64,000 bases of DNA from Actinomyces slackii (GTDB taxonomy: Bacteria; Actinomycetota; Actinomycetes; Actinomycetales; Actinomycetaceae). Under the pieces are notes generated by a model, which saw only the letters and a list, made by a program, of their open reading frames with translations, was not told where the DNA came from and made no database searches. Shown here one piece after another: positions 45,635-54,095 of the stretch. Position 1 is the first letter of the stretch. Each line of letters opens with the position of its first letter. The stretch is from positions 434,001-498,000 of the forward strand of contig NZ_LR134363.1 of the NCBI RefSeq assembly GCF_900637295.1. Reading direction: 5' to 3'. A program made the translations under genes and the position numbers.

Positions 45635-46026
45635 ATCTCCCGGTCCTGGGCGGGGTCGTCCAGCTGCTCGCTGCGGCGGGCGAGCTCCACGATGGCCCGG
45701 ATGCTCGCCAGGGCCTCATCGCTGAGCCCGTGGACCCGCATGGCCACCATCCGCTCCTGGGGCGTCAGGCGCTCCTGGCCGGGCTCGTCCTCCTCGGAGT
45801 CGGTGAAGTAGGACAGTGGCACGCCGAAGGCATCGGCCAGGGCGCGCAGGTGCTGCAGCCGGGGGTTCTTGGCCTGACCGGTGCGCAGCTGGTGCAGATA
45901 GCTCACGGACATCGTCGCGATGCCCCGCTCCTCCATGCGCGCCGTGATCTCCTGAAGGGTCACCGGCCGCCGCAGAGGACCGCCGGTCTGCGCGAACAGC
46001 TCTTCGAGCCGTTGGGCAATACTCAC
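45631..46026 (-). CDS. XRE-family regulator
   Basis: 131 residues: an N-terminal helix-turn-helix (VTLQEITARMEERGIATMSV with YLHQLRTGQAKNPRLQHL) and a C-terminal helical dimerisation tail. It is probably the DNA-binding partner of the metallopeptidase and repressor of the operon, which starts 300 bases from oxyR on the other strand. Confidence 0.9.
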   Translation of the reverse strand: MSIAQRLEELFAQTGGPLRRPVTLQEITARMEERGIATMSVSYLHQLRTGQAKNPRLQHLRALADAFGVPLSYFTDSEEDEPGQERLTPQERMVAMRVHGLSDEALASIRAIVELARRSEQLDDPAQDREM

Positions 46027-46249
46027 GATGGACTCCCTACTGTGTCGGGCTCGTGTTGGGATCGGGCTGGCACAGGTCGGCTGATGAGGCCGGGCGATGG
46101 CCCCAGGCTACCGGCTGGGAGCGGTCGAGGGCGAGGATGAGGCACGGATCCCGCCGTCTCGCCGGGCGGGCCCGGCCCCTCGGACTGGGCTCATCACAAC
46201 ATGAGCGTGATATCACCTGTGAAAGCAATCTGATTGATGGGGGATGGCC

Positions 46250-46255
46250 TATAGT
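46250..46255 (+). promoter_or_regulatory. oxyR promoter -10
   Basis: TATAGT lies about 80 bases before the oxyR start in an AT-richer stretch. No good -35 is seen, fitting an activated or self-controlled promoter. Confidence 0.4.
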
Positions 46256-46337
46256 TCTCGTCTGTAAGGAGAACCTCCAGAACCCTTCGCTATCGCTTGT
46301 CACGTACCTTCTTGACCTCAACCACAGGATTGCCCTC

Positions 46338-47270
46338 ATGCCCACCTCCAGCCTTCCCTCCTTCTCCCAGCTCAGAGCCTTCGTCGCCCTGTGCGACCAC
46401 CAGCACTTCGGCGAGGCCGCCGCCACTCTCGGGGTCAGCCAGCCCAGCCTCTCCCAGGCCATCACCGCCCTGGAGAAGCGCGTGGGCGGGGAGCTCGTTG
46501 AGCGCACCACCCGCCGGGTGCTGGTCACGCCCCTGGGCGAGACCCTTCTGCCCTACGCCCGCGACGCCGTCCTGGCCGCCGAGTCCTTCAACGAGGCGGT
46601 CACCAACCAGGGCGCCGCCCTGACCGGCTCCATGCGCCTGGGGATCATCCCGACCTTCGCCCCCTACCTGGCCCCGGTCCTCCTCGACGGCCTGGCCGCC
46701 ACCCTGCCCCAGATGACGCCCGAGCTGCGCGAGATGGTCACCGGCGACATCCTGGAGCTGCTCAACCAGGGGCGCCTGGACGCCGCCGTCATCTCCATCG
46801 ACGTCGACCTGCACCGCTCCACGGCCATCCCCATGTTCGACGAGCCCCTGGTCGTCCTGGTCTCCGCCGACCACCCCTGGGCGGGGCGCGAGGACGTGAC
46901 CACCGAGGAGCTCGACTCCCAGCCCATCCTCCTGCTCGACGAGGGCAACTGCCTGCGCGAGCAGACCCTGGCCCTGTGCCAGCGCTATGGCTCCACCCCG
47001 CCGGTTGCCGTGGCCACCACCCTGTCCACCGTCATCCGCATGGTGGCGCATGGCACCGGCATCACGATCATCCCCGAGGGCGCGCTGCGCATGCTGCCCC
47101 CGCAGGAGAACTACGCCATCGCGCGCTTCGCCGACCCGGGCCCGGTGCGCCGCATCGGCCTGGTGCACCGCACCTCCTCCTCGCGCGGCGCGGACTTCGC
47201 CCAGCTCGCCGAGATCATCACGACCCTGGTCAAGGACGCCGATCTGCCGATGCGGCCCATCGAGGACTGA
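46338..47270 (+). CDS. oxyR: OxyR-type LysR regulator of the peroxide response
   Basis: 310 residues: an N-terminal LysR helix-turn-helix (GEAAATLGVSQPSLSQAI) and a regulatory domain holding both OxyR redox cysteines in LLDEGNCLREQTLALCQRYG (about 205 and 214), as in E. coli HCLRDQ. GDILELLNQGRLDAA and the C-terminal HGTGITIIPEGAL also fit. The start at 46338 follows AGGA; the frame is open from 46053. Confidence 0.93.
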   Translation: MPTSSLPSFSQLRAFVALCDHQHFGEAAATLGVSQPSLSQAITALEKRVGGELVERTTRRVLVTPLGETLLPYARDAVLAAESFNEAVTNQGAALTGSMRLGIIPTFAPYLAPVLLDGLAATLPQMTPELREMVTGDILELLNQGRLDAAVISIDVDLHRSTAIPMFDEPLVVLVSADHPWAGREDVTTEELDSQPILLLDEGNCLREQTLALCQRYGSTPPVAVATTLSTVIRMVAHGTGITIIPEGALRMLPPQENYAIARFADPGPVRRIGLVHRTSSSRGADFAQLAEIITTLVKDADLPMRPIED

Positions 47271-47300
47271 TCGGCCCGGCAGGGGCGGGGCCCTGTGGCC

Positions 47301-48374
47301 TCATGGCCTCCTGACCCGCACGGCCCCCGCCTGCAGGCGCACCCGCACGCCCCGGCAGGGCGGCAGCAGATCGCCGTCGACCTCCACCAGGGCCGGCGCG
47401 CCCAGGCGGACCGTGATCCCGCTCCCCCGGCGCTGGACCACCCGACCGGTGGCGCGCTCGGGATCGGCGTAGGCGGCCGCGTAGGGCGGCAGCACCTGGC
47501 GGGCCAGGGAGCTCCACCCCACGATCCCGGCCACGGTGTCGATGGCGGCGATATCGAGCAGGCCGTCGTCGACCCGGGCGCCGGGCAGCAGCGTGATGCC
47601 GGCCGGCAGGCGCCCCCCGTTGGCCACCAGGAGGCTGCGGGCCGTCAGCCTCTCAACCCTGACTCGCGGATCCCCTGACCGGCCTCCTCGCACCGGGGCC
47701 GGGCGCTCATCGAGGCTGAGCACCAGGTCCATGCGCGGATGCCGCAGGTTCTCCATGGCGGCGACGGCATAGGCCCCCCATCCGATGCGCGCCTTGAGGC
47801 CCGGTCGCGTCGAGGCCACCAGGCCCGCGTCGAAGCCGACGCCGGCCACCACCATGCAGGCGTGCTCGCCCCCCAGCGTGGGGCGAGCCCAGCCGCCCGG
47901 AGGGGCCAGGCCGGCGAAGCCCTCCTGGGCGTCGTCGGCCTGAGTCGAGACCCAGGCCAGATCGCAGGGGCGGGCCTGCCCCGATGCGGCGATGCGGACG
48001 ATCCTGGCCGGGTCGGCCAGCGGGATGCCCAGGTTGCGGGCGGCCAGATTGGCGGTTCCCAGGGGGGCCACCCCCATCTCGACGCCGGTGCCCGCCAGAC
48101 CGGCCGCCACCGAGCGCACGGTGCCGTCGCCGCCCGCGGCCACCACGAGCCGCGCGCCACTGGCCACGGCCAGGCGGGCCTGCCCGGCCCCGGGCTCAGC
48201 GGCGGTGGTCTCCAGCCAGTGCGGGGTGTAGCCGGCCTCGCGCAGCGCTGCGGAGAGCTGCCCGCGCATCGTCGCGGTGGCTCGGCGCTTGGAGGGGTTG
48301 ATGACGATGCAGGCCGTCGGGCGCGCAGACCGCGATCGGCTCCCCGGCGTGCCGGCATCCTGCGCCCCGCTCAT
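47301..48374 (-). CDS. Diacylglycerol-kinase-like lipid kinase (DagK/YegS family)
   Basis: 357 residues: CIVINPSKRRATATMRGQLS, the nucleotide motif VVAAGGDGTVRSVAAGLAG with PLGTANLAARNLGIPL, and C-terminal GDLLPPCRG. This family phosphorylates diacylglycerol or related lipids; the lipid cannot be told. A single gene convergent with oxyR. Confidence 0.9.
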   Translation of the reverse strand: MSGAQDAGTPGSRSRSARPTACIVINPSKRRATATMRGQLSAALREAGYTPHWLETTAAEPGAGQARLAVASGARLVVAAGGDGTVRSVAAGLAGTGVEMGVAPLGTANLAARNLGIPLADPARIVRIAASGQARPCDLAWVSTQADDAQEGFAGLAPPGGWARPTLGGEHACMVVAGVGFDAGLVASTRPGLKARIGWGAYAVAAMENLRHPRMDLVLSLDERPAPVRGGRSGDPRVRVERLTARSLLVANGGRLPAGITLLPGARVDDGLLDIAAIDTVAGIVGWSSLARQVLPPYAAAYADPERATGRVVQRRGSGITVRLGAPALVEVDGDLLPPCRGVRVRLQAGAVRVRRP

Positions 48375-48438
48375 CCTCCAAGGCTATCTGCCGGAGCAGC
48401 GCTGCGCCCGGGCGCCTCCATGGGGAGGACTGGGCCGG

Positions 48439-49377
48439 TCACAGGGCCCGGCCCTCCAGGACATCGGCCACCCAGGAGCGCGCCACCACGAAATCCTTGT
48501 CGGAGGTGCCGGCCAGCACGGTCACGGGACGGGCGTCCAGGCGAGGGTAGGAGCCCAGGAACCGCACCATCGGGCAGGTGCGGTGCAGGCCGATGAAGGC
48601 CGCCTGGACGCGCTCCTCACGCACATGCCCCTCGATGTCCAGGGAGAAGCGGTAGCGGCCCAGGGAGTCGCCCACCGGGCGCGACTCGATGCGCGAGAGG
48701 TTGACCCCGCGGGCGCTGAACTGCTCGAGCATGTTGAGCAGGGCGCCGGAGTGGTTATGGGGGAGCTGGACCATGAGGGTGGTCTTGTCGGCGCCGCTGG
48801 GTTCCCCCACCCGGCCCGGCCGGGTCACCTTGACGAAACGCGTGACCGCGTCGGGGTTGTCGGCCACTCCCCCGGCGATGACCTCCAAGCCGTAGGTCTG
48901 GGCGGCCAGGGCGTTGCACAGCACCGCCTGATAACCGGCCTCCTCGCCGTTGGCCAGCGCCTGGGCGGGGGCGGAGGTGGAGGTGCCGGCCACATAGCGG
49001 GCCTCCGGCAGGTTGTGGTGGACCCAGCCGCGGCACTGCGCCCAGGCGTGGGGGTGGGTGGAGATCCCGGTGACGTCCTCCAGTCGGGTGCCGGGGCGGC
49101 CGGCCAGGACGAAGGTGATCGGGACGGCCATCTCCGCGGTGATGACCAGCGGGGTGGAGGCCACGAGGTTGTCCAGGGTGGCGTTGACACCGCCCTCCAC
49201 GGAGTTCTCCATGGGGACCACGGCGGCCTCAGCGGCCCGCGAGCGGACCCGGTCCAGGGCGGTGGGCACGTCCTGGCAGGGGTCGAGCTCGACATTGAGG
49301 GGGGCGACCTGCCGCAGCGCCATCTCGGTGAAGGTGCCGGCGGGGCCGAGGAAGGACCAGAGGGGAGCATCCGTCAT
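48439..49377 (-). CDS. pheA: Prephenate dehydratase
   Basis: 312 residues: the prephenate dehydratase domain (WSFLGPAGTFTEMAL; AAVVPMENSVEGGVNATLD; STHPHAWAQCRGWV) and an ACT regulatory domain (GALLNMLEQFSARGVNLSRIESRPVG) that should sense phenylalanine. It makes phenylpyruvate from prephenate. No chorismate mutase domain is present. The ATG at 49377 was chosen over a GTG at 49410. Confidence 0.95.
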   Translation of the reverse strand: MTDAPLWSFLGPAGTFTEMALRQVAPLNVELDPCQDVPTALDRVRSRAAEAAVVPMENSVEGGVNATLDNLVASTPLVITAEMAVPITFVLAGRPGTRLEDVTGISTHPHAWAQCRGWVHHNLPEARYVAGTSTSAPAQALANGEEAGYQAVLCNALAAQTYGLEVIAGGVADNPDAVTRFVKVTRPGRVGEPSGADKTTLMVQLPHNHSGALLNMLEQFSARGVNLSRIESRPVGDSLGRYRFSLDIEGHVREERVQAAFIGLHRTCPMVRFLGSYPRLDARPVTVLAGTSDKDFVVARSWVADVLEGRAL

Positions 49378-49535
49378 GGACTCAGCGTAGCCCGTGTCCA
49401 CCGTGACCACTTCTCAGCCTCGAGGCATCCGGGCGCATTCGTGTTCCCGCAGGTCAGCGGCATGTGCTGCCAGGAGGTGGGGGCGCGCCGGGCGTCAAAG
49501 GCGGTCACGGTGGGCGCCTCGCTAGGCTCGGGGCC

Positions 49536-50471
49536 ATGACGACCTTCCGCAAGCACGACGACGGACCGGTCTCCACCCGGCTGGAGGCCCAGGGGCTGCG
49601 GTGGCTGGCTGAGGCGATGGAGACGGGCGGCGCGCATGTCGTCCCGGCCACCACGGGACCCGGCTGGCTGGAGGAGCCGCGGCTGCCCACCACCGGGGTC
49701 ACGGCCCAGGCCGCGGAGAGCTTTGGCCGGGCGCTGGCCCTCACGCATGCCGCGGGAGCCCCCGTCTACGGGGCGGCCCCTCCCGGCTGGAACGGTCGCG
49801 ACCAGATGGGGCGCTCGAACATCCAGTTGGTCCAGGACTCAGCGCCCCGGCGCTGGGGGGAGTTCTACGCCGAGGACCGCATCGGCTTCTACCTGGGCCC
49901 GGCCCGGGACAACGGCTCGATCAGCGCCTCCGGGGCGCGGATCATCGAGCGCCTGTGCTCGGCGCTGGCCGATGGGCGCCTCGATGCCGAGGAGCCGGGG
50001 CTCGTGCGCGCCGGGGCGCCCGGGCGAGCCGGAGCCACGGGGCCGTCCGGGCCAGCGGGGCCAGCAGAGCCAGCAGCGCCGGCAGCGCCGGCCGTGGTCT
50101 CCCGCACCCACGGGGACCTGTGGTGCGGCAATGTGCTGTGGGTGCCGGTGGAGGCCACGGCCGACTGGGCCCCCGAGCGGGCCGGCTGCGGGCCGGCGGA
50201 GTCCGCCGGCTCCAGGGCCGGCGTCGTCGGGGTGCTGATCGACCCCATGGCCCAGGGGGCGCATGCCGAGACTGACCTGGCGGCGCTGGGCGTGTTCGGC
50301 CAGCGGCATCTGGAGCGGATCTATGCGGCCTATGACGAGGTCTCGCCGCTGTCCGAGGGCTGGCGCGAGCGCGTGGGCCTGCACTCCCTGCACATCCTCA
50401 TGATTCACGCCTATCTCTTCGGCGGCGGCTATGGGGCCGAGGCGGTCAGCGTGGCCCGCTCCTACGTGTAG
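49536..50471 (+). CDS. Fructosamine kinase family protein
   Basis: 311 residues. The N-lobe reads TTFRKHDDGPVSTRLEAQGL with an Ala/Gly-rich nucleotide region. The kinase loop THGDLWCGNVLW and DPMAQGAHAETDLA give the catalytic Asp and metal Asp of ribulosamine/fructosamine 3-kinases, which deglycate proteins or small amines. Between them a Gly/Pro/Ala-rich insertion of about 30 residues is not typical. Confidence 0.88.
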   Translation: MTTFRKHDDGPVSTRLEAQGLRWLAEAMETGGAHVVPATTGPGWLEEPRLPTTGVTAQAAESFGRALALTHAAGAPVYGAAPPGWNGRDQMGRSNIQLVQDSAPRRWGEFYAEDRIGFYLGPARDNGSISASGARIIERLCSALADGRLDAEEPGLVRAGAPGRAGATGPSGPAGPAEPAAPAAPAVVSRTHGDLWCGNVLWVPVEATADWAPERAGCGPAESAGSRAGVVGVLIDPMAQGAHAETDLAALGVFGQRHLERIYAAYDEVSPLSEGWRERVGLHSLHILMIHAYLFGGGYGAEAVSVARSYV

Positions 50472-50526
50472 GAGCGGGCGCCCACCGCCCCCTGGTGGCG
50501 GCGGGCACCACCCGTAGGCTGATCTC

Positions 50527-52698
50527 ATGAGACCTTCCAAGCGCAGGCTGACCCGTGCGGTCGTCTACGCCATGGTGCTGCTGGTGATCATCGGCATGGC
50601 GCTGGCCGGCGCCGGGACGGCACTGGCCCAGCCGCCCCACTCGGCCCAGCCGCATCGCTCGGATCTCTCCCGGGATGCGCCGATCGTCGTCCTGGGAACG
50701 GAGAACCTGTCCTGGGAGGACCTGCTCACCCTGGCCGAGGACCGTGACCAGGACCCTAAGGCCGCGCAGGATGCCCGAGAGATCCTGGACTTCGCCCGGG
50801 CCAATGAGCCGGTCAACCTGGTGACCCGGACCGTGTCCGCCCGCACCAGCCTGAGCGATGGCTGGGCCACGATAGGGGCCGGGGAGCGCGTGGAGTGGGC
50901 CTTCAGCTCAGAGCCCTCCCCCACCGCGCTGGCGCGGGCCCTGGACGGGGGCCTGAAGGCTCGAACCCTCGGCTTGCTCGCCTCACCGGCCCTGTCCACG
51001 GGCGCTGGGCAGTCCGAGCCATATGACGGCCAGCCACTGGATCTGCGCGGCGCGGACCTGCTCCTGGTGGACACCGTGCCCCCGGATCGCGTTGGCGACA
51101 CCATGCGCCTGGCCTCGCTGGCCCAGGCGCTGCGCAGCGCCCAGGCGCTGGGCGCCCGCATCATCCTGGCCTCGGTGGCGGACGACGAGAGCCCCCAGCC
51201 CCAGGTGGCGGTGCTGCCCGCGGGCACCACCAGCTCCCATGGCAGCCAGGGCGACCTGCTCGTGGGGGCCTCGACGCATCGACCCGGGCTGATCCAGCTC
51301 ACCGACCTGGCCCCGACCCTGGTCAAGGCCCTGACCGGCCAGGCCTCCGGGTGGCAGGGCCATGCCCTCGACCTGCCCTCCGGTGAGCAGCAGGCCCAGC
51401 CCGCGCGTTCAGCCGACCGCCTGGAGACATTGGCCGACGACGCCCATCACGCCTACGCCTCCGCCTGGACCACGTTCCTCGCCGGCGCCGCGCTGGTGAT
51501 CGCCGCCGTCGCCCTGGGGGTGCGCGCCGCCGCGACCCTGCGAGCTCCCCGTGTCACCCGGGGGCCGGGCAGTCCCGGCGGCGCTTCGCGGCCTGATCCC
51601 AGGTCCGCCAGGATCATCGGCATCGCCGCCTGCGCGGCGGCCAGCCTGCCCGGCGGGGCGCTGCTGGCCAATGCCCTGCCCTGGTGGCGGGCCGGAGAGC
51701 AGGACGACCCGTTCGAATGGCGCCTGACGATCGCCGCCGCCGGGGCGCAGCTGCTCATGGCAGGCCTGCTGGCGCTCCTGGCCCTCGGAGCGGCGCAGGC
51801 GCTCCGTCAGATGAGCCGGCGACCGGGAGCCCGCCCGGCGCTGACAGCGGTGGCCGGCCCGATCCTGGCGGGGCTGACGGCGCTCCTGTGGCTGGCCGAC
51901 GCCGCCACGGGCGCGCATCTGGCCTTCAATGGGCCCTTGGGCATGAATGCCGTGGTGGCGGGCCGGTTCTACGGCGTGTCCAACACGGCCTTCTCCCTGA
52001 TCGCCAGTTGCCTCATCGTGGCCCTGGCCCTGACGTGGCAGGCCCTGGGCAGGGGGCGCCAAGCGCTGGTGGTGGTCGTCTGCGTGAGCGTGGTCGCCCT
52101 CATTGCCGACGGCGCCCCCCAGCTGGGCGCGGATGTGGGCGGCGCGGTGACCCTGGTCCCCGCCCTGGCGGTCCTGGTGGCGGGACTGGCCCGGGTGCGC
52201 CTGGGGTGGCGGGCCTGGCTGGGGATCGGGGCGGCGACGCTGCTGGCGGTCAGCGCCCTGGCCGCGGTCGACCTGGCGCGGCCCCCTGAGAGCCGCACGC
52301 ATCTGGGCCGCTTCGCCGAGCAGGTGCTCAGCGGGGAGGCCGGCTCGACGCTGGGCCGCAAGGCCTTCTCCCTGGTCGCCCCCTTCCTGAGCAATGTCCT
52401 GGCCCTGGCGGCGCTGTTCATGGTCCTGGTCATGACCGGTGCCGTGGCCTGGTGGCTGAGGAGGGAGGCGGTCGCCTGGCGGCAGCGCCGCAGCCCCTAC
52501 GCCTGGCTCGCTCGAGCTGATGCCACCGACCCCGCCCAGGCCCGGCTCCCCGCCTGGCTGCGCCCGGCGCTGACCTCCCTGGGCGTGCTCACCGTGGTGG
52601 CCGTGCTGAGCAATGACTCGGGCATCACGATGGCGGGCTTCATCCTGGCCGGGGCGCTGCCCCCGCTCACGGCGGTGCTGGCCGCGCGCGCCCGGTGA
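50527..52698 (+). CDS. Large membrane protein with alkaline-phosphatase-like ectodomain
   Basis: 723 residues: a signal/TM at the start (AVVYAMVLLVIIGMALAGAG), then about 300 residues outside with an APIVVLGTENLSWEDLL start and RPGLIQLTDLAPTLVKALTG, as in alkaline-phosphatase-like folds but without visible full metal site. About ten membrane helices follow. It resembles conserved actinobacterial membrane proteins of unknown role. It is convergent with a GT2 gene, so a surface-glycan role is possible (inference). Confidence 0.75.
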   Translation: MRPSKRRLTRAVVYAMVLLVIIGMALAGAGTALAQPPHSAQPHRSDLSRDAPIVVLGTENLSWEDLLTLAEDRDQDPKAAQDAREILDFARANEPVNLVTRTVSARTSLSDGWATIGAGERVEWAFSSEPSPTALARALDGGLKARTLGLLASPALSTGAGQSEPYDGQPLDLRGADLLLVDTVPPDRVGDTMRLASLAQALRSAQALGARIILASVADDESPQPQVAVLPAGTTSSHGSQGDLLVGASTHRPGLIQLTDLAPTLVKALTGQASGWQGHALDLPSGEQQAQPARSADRLETLADDAHHAYASAWTTFLAGAALVIAAVALGVRAAATLRAPRVTRGPGSPGGASRPDPRSARIIGIAACAAASLPGGALLANALPWWRAGEQDDPFEWRLTIAAAGAQLLMAGLLALLALGAAQALRQMSRRPGARPALTAVAGPILAGLTALLWLADAATGAHLAFNGPLGMNAVVAGRFYGVSNTAFSLIASCLIVALALTWQALGRGRQALVVVVCVSVVALIADGAPQLGADVGGAVTLVPALAVLVAGLARVRLGWRAWLGIGAATLLAVSALAAVDLARPPESRTHLGRFAEQVLSGEAGSTLGRKAFSLVAPFLSNVLALAALFMVLVMTGAVAWWLRREAVAWRQRRSPYAWLARADATDPAQARLPAWLRPALTSLGVLTVVAVLSNDSGITMAGFILAGALPPLTAVLAARAR

Positions 52699-52736
52699 CC
52701 AGGGCGCGGCACCGCGAGCGCCGTCGACGCGCCGCC

Positions 52737-53615
52737 TCAGGAGCGGCGGGCCTCCTGGGCGGCCTCTGTGTGCTGAGGGGTCTGCTGGGCGGACTCAGCC
52801 GGCCCGGCGTCGTCGGTCTCCGCGGTGGCCAGCGCCCGGTAGGCGTGGAAGGGGCTCTGCTGCTCGGCAGCGGACTCGTAGAGCGAGGAGGCCACGCGCT
52901 GGCGCCGGAAGCGGCGGTAGGCGATGGCCCGGACCACATCCTTGTACTGGGCGGCCCGGTGAAGAGTTCCGGCGCGATCATTGCCGGTGACGCGGTGGGT
53001 GATGTCGCAGGGGACCTCGATGACGGCGAAGCCGGCCACGAGCACGTCGATACTCAGACCCACCTCGACGCCCCAGCCCTCCGCCAGGGGGACGGCGGCC
53101 TCATAGGCCTCGCGGCTCAGGCATCGCTGGCCGGACAGGGGGGCGACCGGCTCCCAGCCGGTGGCCCTGGCGATGGCGGCGCGGGCGGCGCGAACCACCC
53201 GGCCCCGGCCGCCCGCACCGGCCTGGCGGGGCGGGGCGGCGATGGCCATGTCGGCCACGCCGTCGATGACGGGCGGGACGAGCTCGGAGCAGGAGGCGGC
53301 CGAGTCGCCCAGGTCGGCGTCGATGAAGAGCAGGAGGCGGGCGGGGCCGTCAACGTAGTCGCGCATGCCCACCACGGAGGCGCCGGTCTCCATGGCGGAG
53401 GCCTTGCCGCGGGAGACCGAGTGGCGCACGGTGACAGCGCCGGCGGCGCGGGCGTGATCCTGGGTGCCGTCAGTGGACCCGTCATCGACGACGACGACCA
53501 GGTCGACCCGGGGGATGGAGCGGCAAGCGCGCACCGTGGCCGCGATGCGCTGCGCCTCGTCCTTGGCCGGGATGATGACGGCGACGCGCTGATCGGGGCG
53601 CTTTGCTGGGCTCAC
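52737..53615 (-). CDS. Family 2 glycosyltransferase
   Basis: 292 residues: GT-A start VAVIIPAKDEAQRIAATVRA, nucleotide-sugar Asp in VVVDDGSTDGTQD, the DXD in LLLFIDADLGD, and GWGVEVGLSIDVLVAG in the acceptor site. It resembles glucosyl-3-phosphoglycerate synthase-like and dolichol-type GT2 enzymes; the acceptor cannot be read. The C-terminus is a disordered Gln/Ala tail. Confidence 0.9.
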   Translation of the reverse strand: MSPAKRPDQRVAVIIPAKDEAQRIAATVRACRSIPRVDLVVVVDDGSTDGTQDHARAAGAVTVRHSVSRGKASAMETGASVVGMRDYVDGPARLLLFIDADLGDSAASCSELVPPVIDGVADMAIAAPPRQAGAGGRGRVVRAARAAIARATGWEPVAPLSGQRCLSREAYEAAVPLAEGWGVEVGLSIDVLVAGFAVIEVPCDITHRVTGNDRAGTLHRAAQYKDVVRAIAYRRFRRQRVASSLYESAAEQQSPFHAYRALATAETDDAGPAESAQQTPQHTEAAQEARRS

Positions 53616-54095
53616 GTCACCAGGGTATCCAGACCGAGCAGTCCGGTCGTCTCGAATCGGCTACGGGCGCACTTGTCACTGATCTGCAACCTTGCATTTA
53701 TCGGGGATTTCCCAGCGTGACCCCGGGATTCTTTCAGTCGTCGAAGGTGCCTCACGGACCCCAAAATCGCCGATGAGGAGCGATCTCAGGCCCTCGCACG
53801 GCATTGGGACCTTCGTCCCCGGGGAAACATACAAAACTTGCAGATTCACTTTTTCTCGGCGTGTCGCATCACCTACGTGCCGCTCGTCACACGCCTGTCG
53901 CATGAGCCGTGGCAGTCTGTGGTCAGGGACCCGTCAACGGCGCCGGGTTCCGCCGACCCGCCACTGGACGGACCACCCCGACCTCCCTGAGCGCAGACCC
54001 GGTTCCGGACCTGCACAGGCCGGACGGATCCTGCCTGGGCGGGTCGGCACTATCGGCCCGCCCAGGCTCACCGCACGAGGCTCACCGCCCCAGAC
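53616..54095. other. Non-coding gap
   Basis: No supported gene. An AT-richer stretch (about 53690-53870) holds a GGGAC-CTTC-GTCCC hairpin (53806-53819) and should include the glycosyltransferase promoter. No known RNA family was recognised. Confidence 0.5.
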
